Position numbers and translations under genes: made by a program | Shown here: in pieces, positions 1 to 8,109 of the stretch | How positions within the stretch are numbered: position 1 is the first letter of the stretch | Layout of the letters: the number at the start of each line of letters is the position of its first letter | The notes under the pieces: generated by a model | What the model saw: the letters and a program-made list of their open reading frames with translations, nothing else | Database searches by the model: none | What the model was told of the DNA's origin: nothing | Assembly (NCBI GenBank): GCA_016650215.1 | Contig: JAENWF010000107.1 | Location: 1-34,434 of the forward strand | DNA from: Thermoanaerobaculia bacterium | Lineage (GTDB): Bacteria > Acidobacteriota > Thermoanaerobaculia > Gp7-AA8 | DNA: 34,434 bases | Direction: 5' to 3'

Positions 1-68
1 ATGCTGCCTCGAGCCATGCATGACGTGGCGCCGGCTTCAGCCGGCGGTCTTTCGTTCCTCGACCCAAG

Positions 69-761
69 CTAGAACGAGATCGACAGGCCGATGCTTGCCT
101 CTCCCTGGTACAGATCGCGGCCCCGATCTTCTTCGCAGCGGAAGCAGTTGTTGTTGTTGGAGTCGCCGAGGGATGTGAAGTAGCCGCGGCCTTCAACCCG
201 AAGCGCGAGGTTGCGGTTGAACGGGACCTTGACGCCAACGCCCGCTGACGCGGAGAAGCGATTCTCGGAGCTGATGCCTTCGAGCTGCGGATCGAGATTC
301 GCGATTCCTGCGCTCACGACGAAGAACGGCGTCGCGTTGTACGAATCGCCCAGAGGGACCTGAAGGCCGGCGTGGTAGTGCGTGATGTCGAAATCGGCGA
401 GGCGGAAGTCGGGCTCGAAGAGGCCGCCGCCAGCGGTGAGATGCGTCTCCTGGCGATTGAGCATCAGCTCGAGTTTCATTCGCGAGTCGCCAATGGGGAT
501 CCCGAAGTTGAGGCCAAGAGCGCCGCTGCTCTCGACGTCGGCATCTTCACCGAAGAGATCGGTGCGATCGGCGAAGAGCGTTCCGCCCCAGCGATAGGCG
601 GCGAAGGGCGTCAGCTCGAACAGGTTGTCGCGGCGGGAGTCGTACCGGCGGCCGTGGCGATCGCGGTCACGATCGCGATCGCGCCCCCTGTCCTCCCGGT
701 CCTGCGCGAAGAGAGAAGTGGGAACGACGAGAAGCATCAACAGCAGAACGAGTCTACGCAT
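69..761 (-). CDS. Outer-membrane beta-barrel-like protein with signal peptide and RD-rich mature N-terminus
   Basis: Signal peptide MRRLVLLLMLLVVPTSLFAQ, alternating beta-type sequence ending in ...GEASIGLSISF. The ORF track start at 836 is probably too far upstream. Confidence 0.7.
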   Translation of the reverse strand: MRRLVLLLMLLVVPTSLFAQDREDRGRDRDRDRDRHGRRYDSRRDNLFELTPFAAYRWGGTLFADRTDLFGEDADVESSGALGLNFGIPIGDSRMKLELMLNRQETHLTAGGGLFEPDFRLADFDITHYHAGLQVPLGDSYNATPFFVVSAGIANLDPQLEGISSENRFSASAGVGVKVPFNRNLALRVEGRGYFTSLGDSNNNNCFRCEEDRGRDLYQGEASIGLSISF

Positions 762-811
762 GGATCCTCCACATGATGGAAGTTGGACGGGCGGAGCAAA
801 AATTTCGTTTA

Positions 812-1558
812 ATGCGCCGCGTGAAGATTGCGACATGGAACGTTAACGGGATTCGCGCGCGCAACACGCAGTTCATCGACTGGGTCGCTGCCGAGCAGCC
901 AGACGTCATCTGCCTCCAGGAGATCAAAGCGGCGATCCCGCAGGTCCCCGAGAGCTGTAACGTCGAGGGTTACACCTGCTACTGGCACGGCGCCGGGGGC
1001 TATTCGGGCGTCGCACTGCATGTGCGGCAGTCGTTTGCTGCAAAGCCGGAGTTTACGCATCCCGAGTTCGATCACGAGACGCGCATCGTGCAGGCGGAGA
1101 TCCGCGACACGGTGTTCGCGTCGGTTTACGTCCCGAATGGCGGGAAGGACTTCGAGGCGAAGATCGCGTTCTACAACTCGCTGATCGGATACGCGGACAC
1201 GATCCGCAAGCGCGGGATTAAGCTCGTGCTCTGCGGCGACATGAACGTTGCGCGGACGGATATGGACGTGCATCCAAAGGAGCGGAAGCCGGTGATCGGG
1301 CAGCTTCCGCAGGAGCGCGATCTACTCGAGAGATTGATCGGAGCGGGGCTCGTTGATGTCGGCCGGTTGCTCTACCCCGAGGACGAGAACTACTTCACGT
1401 GGTGGGCGCCGTGGCGGAACATGCGCCAGCGCAACATCGGATGGCGGCTCGACTACGTGCTCGCGAGCGAAGAGCTGGCGAATCGCGCGGTGTCGTGTCC
1501 TTCGATGCGGGAAGTCGGCACGAGCGATCACGCGCCGGTCGTGGCGACGTTCGCGTGA
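812..1558 (+). CDS. xthA: Exodeoxyribonuclease III (EEP-family AP endonuclease)
   Basis: MRRVKIATWNVNGIRAR, ICLQEIKA, VLCGDMNVA, WRLDYVLAS, GTSDHAPVVA motifs. Start set at 812 from motif alignment. Confidence 0.92.
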   Translation: MRRVKIATWNVNGIRARNTQFIDWVAAEQPDVICLQEIKAAIPQVPESCNVEGYTCYWHGAGGYSGVALHVRQSFAAKPEFTHPEFDHETRIVQAEIRDTVFASVYVPNGGKDFEAKIAFYNSLIGYADTIRKRGIKLVLCGDMNVARTDMDVHPKERKPVIGQLPQERDLLERLIGAGLVDVGRLLYPEDENYFTWWAPWRNMRQRNIGWRLDYVLASEELANRAVSCPSMREVGTSDHAPVVATFA

Positions 1559-1576
1559 GCGGGCCGCAGCCCGCGC

Positions 1577-1680
1577 TCATCCTGAGCCGCGAAGACGGCG
1601 AAGGATCTTCTGAGAGCACTAGGGAGCACGGAGTTCGATTCTCCCCAGACACATCAGAAGACCCTTCGCTTCGCTCAGGG
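1577..1680. repeat. Palindromic CCTGAG...CTCAGG element (family A, copy 1)
   Basis: TCATCCTGAGCCGCGAAGACGGCGAAGGATCTTCTGA ... TCAGAAGACCCTTCGCTTCGCTCAGG, between convergent genes. Confidence 0.8.
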
Positions 1681-1689
1681 TTGAAGCGT

Positions 1690-2307
1690 TTACTCGAGGA
1701 CGACGAGAACCACGCGGCGATTTGCGGTGCGGCCTTTCTTCGTCTTGTTGCTCTCGGCCGGCAGCGTGTCGCCGTACGAGATCGTCGACATCCGGTTCAG
1801 AGGAACCATGTGCTCGCGCGATAAGTAGCGGCGCACCGAATCGGCGCGGCGCTGTCCGAGATCATCGTTGTACGGGGTGCCGCCCGTATCGTCGGTGTGA
1901 CCCTGGATCTCGACGAAATACTGCGTGTCGAGTCCCTTCACGCGGTTCGCGAACTCGGTCAGCGCGTTCTGCGCGTTCTTGTCGAGCTCGTGCTTATTCA
2001 CGCCGAACTTGATCCGGTCCTCGGTGAAGGCCTGCTCGAAGACGACCTTCCCCTTCGCCAGAACTCCCGCTTCCTGCGCGCGCTTGAGCGCTTCGCGCGA
2101 TTCCTGGCTGAGCTCGTCGAGGCGGACATCGGTCTGTTGCTGCTTCTGCTGCAGGCCCTCGACCTGTCCTACGACCGATTCGAGCTTCTGCTCGGTCGTG
2201 GCCTGCGCCTCCGCGATCTTGCGATCGACGGTCTTCGTCGTCGCACATCCGCCGAGCATCGCTGCGCATGCGGTCACTGCAAGAACCCTTGTGTAGATCT
2301 TCATCAA
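1690..2307 (-). CDS. OmpA/Pal-family lipoprotein (peptidoglycan-associated)
   Basis: Lipobox MLGGC, coiled-coil segment, C-terminal OmpA motif VEIQGHTDDTGGTPYNDDLGQRRADSVRRYL. Confidence 0.88.
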   Translation of the reverse strand: MMKIYTRVLAVTACAAMLGGCATTKTVDRKIAEAQATTEQKLESVVGQVEGLQQKQQQTDVRLDELSQESREALKRAQEAGVLAKGKVVFEQAFTEDRIKFGVNKHELDKNAQNALTEFANRVKGLDTQYFVEIQGHTDDTGGTPYNDDLGQRRADSVRRYLSREHMVPLNRMSTISYGDTLPAESNKTKKGRTANRRVVLVVLE

Positions 2308-3296
2308 CTACCTTTCCTTTCGTTACGTTTCGATTTGCCGCGCGACCGGCTGGCAGTGAGCACTGGCGGCTCGGTGCCTTTGTAGCCGGCTCGCACGCGA
2401 ACGGAGCGATCGCGCCCCGCAACTTTGAGCGATATGCGTCGGTACTTCACAACACCCTTCCCGGTCGGCGGAAAGCCGATCAGGTATTGGGCGCGAAGGG
2501 CCTGGTCGAGTCCTGCGACGGCCTGCGCGAAGTGTTCCGGTTTTGTGCCGAGGAAGAGCTTCCCCCCCGTTTCGTCCGCGATCTCCTGGAGCATCTCAAT
2601 GTCGCTCAGCTCTTCGTCGACGCGTCCGCTCGGCCCGCGGCGCGCGGCGGGGCTGAGGTACGGACGAAGCGCAAGCGGAAAGATCGGAATGGAGACGCCT
2701 TCGAGTCTTGCTGCGAGCTGCAGGCGCGTGAGGCGCGACGAGTTGTCGATCCCATCGCTGAGCAGAATGATCGCGCGCGTCGGGTTCGTTCCCAGCTCGC
2801 TGCGTGCGGGCATGGTGGCGACCGCGTCGAAAAACGCAGTCTTGCCGTAAGGCTTGACCGTGTCGAGTGCGCGGAGCACTTTCGTTGCGTCCGGAGTGGG
2901 AGGAACGACTTCGATCGTCTCTCGATCGTCGAAGACGTAGAGCGAGAACTCGTCGCCCGGTCGCTTGCTCGCGATGAACGCTCTGACCGCGGCACGCGCT
3001 GCATCCATCTTCCCCGCGAGCGCCATTGAGCCGGATCCATCCAGCAGAATCGTGAAAGACACCGGAGCCTTCATCGACTTCTCGAACAGGTCGGTTGCGA
3101 CCTGAACGTTATCGACCAGGAGCGTGATGTCTTTCTCGCTCACTGTCGTGAGCGGCACCCCTTTGGGCCCGAGGACCGTGAAGGGAACCATCACGTAATT
3201 GACGGATACAGCGTCAGTTAGCCCTGCGTCCGTCTGTGCAAACAGAGGTCCGCCGAGCAGGCAGAGCCATCCCAGGAGTACGCCGGCCAGTTTCAT
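2304..3296 (-). CDS. VWA domain-containing protein (acidobacterial VWFA-related type)
   Basis: Signal peptide, MIDAS-like LLDGSGSMA, IILLSDGIDNSS. Overlaps the OmpA-like gene by 4 nt. Confidence 0.88.
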   Translation of the reverse strand: MKLAGVLLGWLCLLGGPLFAQTDAGLTDAVSVNYVMVPFTVLGPKGVPLTTVSEKDITLLVDNVQVATDLFEKSMKAPVSFTILLDGSGSMALAGKMDAARAAVRAFIASKRPGDEFSLYVFDDRETIEVVPPTPDATKVLRALDTVKPYGKTAFFDAVATMPARSELGTNPTRAIILLSDGIDNSSRLTRLQLAARLEGVSIPIFPLALRPYLSPAARRGPSGRVDEELSDIEMLQEIADETGGKLFLGTKPEHFAQAVAGLDQALRAQYLIGFPPTGKGVVKYRRISLKVAGRDRSVRVRAGYKGTEPPVLTASRSRGKSKRNERKGS

Positions 3297-3332
3297 CAGT
3301 ATGTGTGAAGCCAGTTTTGCCCTAATGCGATT

Positions 3333-3719
3333 TCAATACCGTTTCATTGGAATGAATTCGGGATCTTCCTGATGAGACCGCTCCCACTTCAGGAAATCGT
3401 AGTACCCGCACCTGGGCTGGTCCGGGTACTCATGGCAGACGCCCGGGCGGGCATCGTAGATCGTGCACCGGCGCGATTTCGTGTCGATGAACATACAGAT
3501 GCTACCGAATATCTTGTCCTTCTGATGACGGAGAACCCGTTCGCCTTCAATCTCTTTCGTGAAACGGCGCGTCGCCGTCTCCTCGTCGATTCCAAAATGC
3601 TTCGCGAGCCGCTTGAGGTCGCGCTTCTCCACGACAATGCTGTCGTAGCTGCAGCAATAGGCAGGGCACTTGAGGCAATCGTACTGAAGCTTCGGTCTCG
3701 GTTTTTCCGTCACGGACAT
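3333..3719 (-). CDS. YkgJ-family cysteine cluster protein
   Basis: [13 protein letters not shown] ... CMFID...[16 protein letters not shown] cysteine pattern. Confidence 0.85.
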   Translation of the reverse strand: MSVTEKPRPKLQYDCLKCPAYCCSYDSIVVEKRDLKRLAKHFGIDEETATRRFTKEIEGERVLRHQKDKIFGSICMFIDTKSRRCTIYDARPGVCHEYPDQPRCGYYDFLKWERSHQEDPEFIPMKRY

Positions 3720-3763
3720 GCGGGATCAAGTGTACTGGCATCGGGCTGGCTTCGGTAGCCTTC

Positions 3764-4621
3764 ATGCGAAAGAAATGGATCGTGATCATCGGCACGCTGC
3801 TCGCGGGCGGATGCTGCACTTCGCGTCCGGATGTTGCCGTTGATTCCGGAGCCGCCCGCTCGATCCCCGTGATGACCAGCTCGTCGGAAACTCCGGTCGT
3901 CGAGACTCGTTACGACTGGCACGATGCGACGCGGAACCGCGCGGTGCCGGTGAAAATCTACGCCGCGGCCGGCGCGGATCGCGCTCCAGTCGTCATCGTC
4001 TCCCGCGGCATCGGTGAGGATCGCGACTCCTACGAATACCTCGGCCTCGCGCTGGCGGCGCGCGGCTTCATGGCGGTTCACATCACCCACGCCGGGACGG
4101 ATCGCGCGACGCTCGAGCGCGGATACCTTCACCTCTACCGCGCGACCAAAGACAAAAAGAACTGGGTAAATCGGCCGCTCGATGTCTCGTTCGTGCTCGA
4201 CCAGTTGAAGGACGACCCGCGCGTGAGAGTCATCGTGCCGATGTCGATGCCGCGGATGGACGGCGTCGTGCCGCCCGGCGGCTACGATGCGATCGAGGTG
4301 CCGGCGCTCAACATCACCGGAACGTGCGACTCGAGCCTCATCTACCGCACGCTTCCACGCCACCGGCGCGTTCCATTCGAGTCGGGCCGCGCCGCCGCTC
4401 AATATCTCGTGACGCTTCGTGGCGTGACTCACAACTCGTTCTCGAATCGCGAAGACGTTCGTCACCCGGCCATCGCGGCGCTCGCCGTCGAGTTCCTGCG
4501 TGCGCATCTGATGGGTGACGCGGCGGCGGCGGCCTTCTTCGACACGCCGCGCAAGACTACGTTCGTCGCAACCGAAATGACCATTGAACGGAATGACGCC
4601 GGCGTCCGCGCCGTGCGATGA
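3764..4621 (+). CDS. Predicted dienelactone-hydrolase-like alpha/beta hydrolase, apparently lacking the nucleophile elbow
   Basis: VVIVSRGIGEDRDSYEYLGLALAARGFMAVHI, LNITGTCDSS, GVTHNSFSN. No GxSxG found. Confidence 0.65.
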   Translation: MRKKWIVIIGTLLAGGCCTSRPDVAVDSGAARSIPVMTSSSETPVVETRYDWHDATRNRAVPVKIYAAAGADRAPVVIVSRGIGEDRDSYEYLGLALAARGFMAVHITHAGTDRATLERGYLHLYRATKDKKNWVNRPLDVSFVLDQLKDDPRVRVIVPMSMPRMDGVVPPGGYDAIEVPALNITGTCDSSLIYRTLPRHRRVPFESGRAAAQYLVTLRGVTHNSFSNREDVRHPAIAALAVEFLRAHLMGDAAAAAFFDTPRKTTFVATEMTIERNDAGVRAVR

Positions 4622-4630
4622 TCGAGACCG

Positions 4631-5350
4631 ATGGACCACGCCGTTTCACTCGTGCAGTCATATCTCCAACTCAATGGATACTTCACCTCGGCCGAGTACC
4701 CCATCGTCGCCGGTGCCGGCCGCAACGGCTTCCGGACCCTTACCGACATCGACATTCTCGCCTTCCGGTTTCCCAGCGGCGTGCCGGTGCAGCCCGGACG
4801 AAACTCGCCGCAGGGAATCGATATCAGCGACGTCGATCCGGGTCTCGGCATCACGACGAACTATGTCGATACGATCATCGGTGAGGTGAAGGAAGGTCGC
4901 GTCGGGATCAACTCCGGCATCCGCGACCCAGCCGTGCTCAAAGCGGTGATCGGCCGCTTCGGCAACCCAACCGAAGAGGATTTGAAGATCGTCGATGAGC
5001 TGCTGAAGAAGGGAATCGCAACGCTGACGAGCGGCAACGTCGTGCGGCTGGTCGCATTCGGCGCCTTTCCGCCGGGCGCCCCGGTTCCCCCCTGCCGGAT
5101 CATCAGCCTTGGCCATGTGCTGAACTTCCTTCAGGGTTACGTGCGCCGGCACTGGAGCATGCTGCGCCATCTTCAGTTCAAAGATCCCGCCCTGGGATTT
5201 CTGATGACGCTGGAGAAAGCGCGTCGCGGCGGGGCCGGCCGCCGCGGAGCAGAAGGGGTCGAAGTCGTCCCTGCAGTCGGCGAAGAACGCGTCGCGCGCC
5301 CCAGACCGGAGAGTCAGGCGCGGCGAAACAAGCCGCGGGATCCGAAGTAG
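4631..5350 (+). CDS. Uncharacterised protein with PD-(D/E)XK nuclease-like motif pattern
   Basis: AEYPIVAG ... LTDIDILAFRFP ... DTIIGEVKEG. Contiguous ORF, start 10 nt after the upstream gene. Confidence 0.6.
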   Translation: MDHAVSLVQSYLQLNGYFTSAEYPIVAGAGRNGFRTLTDIDILAFRFPSGVPVQPGRNSPQGIDISDVDPGLGITTNYVDTIIGEVKEGRVGINSGIRDPAVLKAVIGRFGNPTEEDLKIVDELLKKGIATLTSGNVVRLVAFGAFPPGAPVPPCRIISLGHVLNFLQGYVRRHWSMLRHLQFKDPALGFLMTLEKARRGGAGRRGAEGVEVVPAVGEERVARPRPESQARRNKPRDPK

Positions 5351-5353
5351 CGA

Positions 5354-7429
5354 CTATTCGCTTGTGACTGCCTGCGTGTGCGAGTTGTCGCAGAACGGTT
5401 TGTTCTTCGAGTGGCCGCAGCGGCAGAGCGCCATGCGGGTGTCTTTGCGGACCAGAGCGCCGTCGTGCGATTCGACCGTGATGTCGCCGCGGACGTAGAG
5501 CGGGCCGCCGGCGACGAGCATGATCGCGTCTTCCTGCGGCACGGACTCTCGTGAGCCTCCGTCGCGGCGCACGTAGTGCAGTGCACCCGTCGGACACTGC
5601 GCGATGACCGCCGCCAGTTGTTCAGGTGTTGCGTTTTCGGGCCTGATCCACGGTTTCAGCTTCGGATCAAAAACGCCGGGAAGGCTCGAGACGCATCGTG
5701 CGGCGTGGGTACAGCTTCGTGGATCGAAGTAGACCTCGATCCCGGGCGCTGAATACTTCTTGCCGCGAGGCTCCATATCGGGGCTGTAGACGACGACGCG
5801 GTTGCGGCCCGAGCGTTTCGCCTCGTACAGCGCGTGATCGGCGTGATCGATGAGCGTCTGTCTCTTGCGACCGTCGCCGTCGGGAGCTGCGGTCGCAACG
5901 CCGATGCTGACGGTCACGCTCGAGCCGGCTGGCCCGGCAGGATGATGAATCTGCAGTGCGGCTACGCGATCGCGGATCAACTCCGCAAGCCGCCCGGCAT
6001 TCTCTCCGTCGGTGTCGGGCAGGAGGATGGCGAACTCCTCGCCGCCATATCGCGCGACGACATCGCCCGCACGATGAACAGCCGAGCGGATCGCATCGGC
6101 GACGCGCTTGATGCACTTGTCACCAGCGGGGTGGCCGAGGACGTCGTTGTACGCTTTGAAACCGTCGATGTCGGCGATGAGGAGCGAGAGCGCAACATCC
6201 ACGCGCGCGGCACGCCGCCACTCGATCCCGATCATGTGATCGAAATGACGGCGCGTCTGCAGTCCGGTGAGCGAGTCCTGCGCGGAGACCTCATGCAGCT
6301 TCTCGACAGCACCCGCCAGCAACGCGTTCGCGTCCTCGAGATCCTTCTTCTGCTGGTGCAGCTCCGACTTCGCCGCGGCCAGCTCGTCGTTGGTCCGCAC
6401 CATCTTCAAACCGCCGGCGATCTGATCCGCGAACGCTTCGACCGCCATCACCGTTGCCGCAGAAAACGTGTTGGCGGCACTGCTCTCGAGATTGAAGACT
6501 CCGAGGAGCTCGCCCTGGAGCCGGATCGGCACGACCAGTTCGGAGACGACCGTCGGCGTTCCGCAGATGTAGTCCGGATCGGTGGTCACATCGCGAACGA
6601 GCTGCGTGTGGCCGGTCCGGAGACAGCGGCCGATGATTCCAACGCTGACAGGCCAGCGGTTCAACGCCGAGCTCCGCGGAATGTTTCCGATCTCCGCCGC
6701 GCGGTAGTACTCGAGTCGTTCGGCGTCATAGAGCCGGATGGAGACGATCTCGAGCGGGAATCGCTCGTAAACGTACGAGACCACACGCGCGAGAAAGTCA
6801 TCGAGATGCGTCGCCTCGAGCGCCGAGCGCGAGACCTCGCTCATCATCTGCATCAGACGCGCTCGCTCCTCCAGCTCCGCGTAGAGGCGGGCACTGCCGA
6901 TCGTGCCGGCGATCTGGTCGGCAATCATCTGCAGAAGCGGAAGCTGGCCGTGAAACGCGGCCAGGCGCGTGCTCTCGATGTTCAGCACGGCGACGACCTT
7001 GCCTTTGTGCTTGATGGGAACGCAGATTTCCGACAACACGCCCGGCGTTGTGTCGACATAATTCGCGTGGAGGCGCACATCGTCGATCAGCATCGGCAAC
7101 TGCGTGGCCACGACTTCACCGACCACGCCCGAGCCGAGCGGACGGCTATACCCGACGTGAACATCGGTCGGGAGCGAGTTGCTCATCGCCTCGCAGACGA
7201 AGCTCGTTCCCTCGCGATCCGCGACGACAAGCGCCACGAGCTGCCAGTCGAAGTGCCGAATGAGCGTGTCGGTGATTCGCTGCAGTATCGGACGCAGTTC
7301 GAGATCGAGGTTGGCGATGCGCGTCAGCTCGTTGAGAACCTCGAGATGCTTCTCATCGCCAGGGCCGGTGTGTGCGCCTGCATTCGCATCGGAGATGACC
7401 ATGAGGCGCGTGGGATCCGGAACGTCCAT
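5354..7429 (-). CDS. GAF-GAF-GGDEF diguanylate cyclase with C-terminal Fer4_19-like and CDGSH-like Fe-S domains
   Basis: Two GAF-like regions, RAGDVVARYGGEEF, then C-terminal DPRSCTHAARC...AQCPTGAL and CRCGHSKNKPFCDNSH in the same frame with no stop. Confidence 0.88.
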   Translation of the reverse strand: MDVPDPTRLMVISDANAGAHTGPGDEKHLEVLNELTRIANLDLELRPILQRITDTLIRHFDWQLVALVVADREGTSFVCEAMSNSLPTDVHVGYSRPLGSGVVGEVVATQLPMLIDDVRLHANYVDTTPGVLSEICVPIKHKGKVVAVLNIESTRLAAFHGQLPLLQMIADQIAGTIGSARLYAELEERARLMQMMSEVSRSALEATHLDDFLARVVSYVYERFPLEIVSIRLYDAERLEYYRAAEIGNIPRSSALNRWPVSVGIIGRCLRTGHTQLVRDVTTDPDYICGTPTVVSELVVPIRLQGELLGVFNLESSAANTFSAATVMAVEAFADQIAGGLKMVRTNDELAAAKSELHQQKKDLEDANALLAGAVEKLHEVSAQDSLTGLQTRRHFDHMIGIEWRRAARVDVALSLLIADIDGFKAYNDVLGHPAGDKCIKRVADAIRSAVHRAGDVVARYGGEEFAILLPDTDGENAGRLAELIRDRVAALQIHHPAGPAGSSVTVSIGVATAAPDGDGRKRQTLIDHADHALYEAKRSGRNRVVVYSPDMEPRGKKYSAPGIEVYFDPRSCTHAARCVSSLPGVFDPKLKPWIRPENATPEQLAAVIAQCPTGALHYVRRDGGSRESVPQEDAIMLVAGGPLYVRGDITVESHDGALVRKDTRMALCRCGHSKNKPFCDNSHTQAVTSE

Positions 7430-7453
7430 CAGGGTAGCCCGAAAGCTGAGGCA

Positions 7454-7606
7454 TCAGCCTGCGGGTCTATGTTCCTCCTCACGGGTCGACCTCGCAAGTC
7501 CCCCTGCCAGTTGCTCGAGGGCTTCGCGCTCCGAGCAGCTGAAGGTGCGGACATTGTGGAGACGGTTAGCCGGATCGGGTTTGACGATCAGAGCGAGCGG
7601 TTTCAT
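7454..7606 (-). CDS. Possible 50-aa small protein upstream of the GGDEF gene
   Basis: Translated by hand: MKPLALIVKPDPANRLHNVRTFSCSEREALEQLAGGLARSTREEEHRPAG*. No clear Shine-Dalgarno. Confidence 0.3.
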   Translation of the reverse strand: MKPLALIVKPDPANRLHNVRTFSCSEREALEQLAGGLARSTREEEHRPAG

Positions 7607-7679
7607 TGCCGAATGGGCAAGAATACGTTACCGCCCGAGGATGGGCAAAACGGGCGTCAGACCCTTCTGACACAGGAAA

Positions 7680-7904
7680 TCAGTCTGTAAGCGTTTTCAT
7701 CAGCTCGTTGACCCTGTCGTAAACCCCTCGCACTGAGGTCTCGATGCTACGCGATGTCTCATCGACGAGGCGTTCCTGCGTCCCGATCATGTCGAGAATC
7801 TCGTCGCTCGCGAACATGATGTCCGCGAGCCGATCGAGAACCCGCTCCGAAAGGGGCATCTGGATCGCTGTTACGGGGTCAAAGTCGAACTTTAGCGAGG
7901 TCAC
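7680..7904 (-). CDS. Hypothetical 74-aa helical protein
   Basis: ORF MTSLKFDFDPVTAIQMPLSERVLDRLADIMFASDEIL..., not overlapped by a better candidate. Confidence 0.5.
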   Translation of the reverse strand: MTSLKFDFDPVTAIQMPLSERVLDRLADIMFASDEILDMIGTQERLVDETSRSIETSVRGVYDRVNELMKTLTD

Positions 7905-8109
7905 TCCAACACAGGAGTGATCGGCGCGAACGAATCCCTACCCTCTCTTTGAGTAAATCGTCATCGTTTACCCGCGGTGACCGGGAGGTGCAGGCCGCAC
8001 GGGCTCAGGAAGTGAGCGACTTTCAGGCCGAGTGCATTGCGCTCGCTTTCGGAAGCTTCCGGTTATCCTATCGGGCCCGCACCGCCATTCATAAGGCCAA
8101 GGAGACCTC

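Noticed and set aside
1395-1652. 85-aa ORF across the xthA end and repeat copy 1
   Set aside because: Overlaps xthA and the palindromic repeat. No support.
3710-4639. 309-aa minus-strand ORF
   Set aside because: Antisense to the hydrolase gene, which has coherent family motifs and a lipoprotein-like signal.
7430-7680. Possible c-di-GMP riboswitch upstream of the GGDEF gene
   Set aside because: I looked for GEMM-like conserved elements on the minus strand and could not align them. A covariance-model scan would be decisive.
5834-7690. 618-aa plus-strand ORF antisense to the GGDEF gene
   Set aside because: Composition is arginine/aspartate/valine-rich with no recognisable domain, and the minus-strand frame has clear GAF/GGDEF motifs. 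Typical high-GC shadow ORF.
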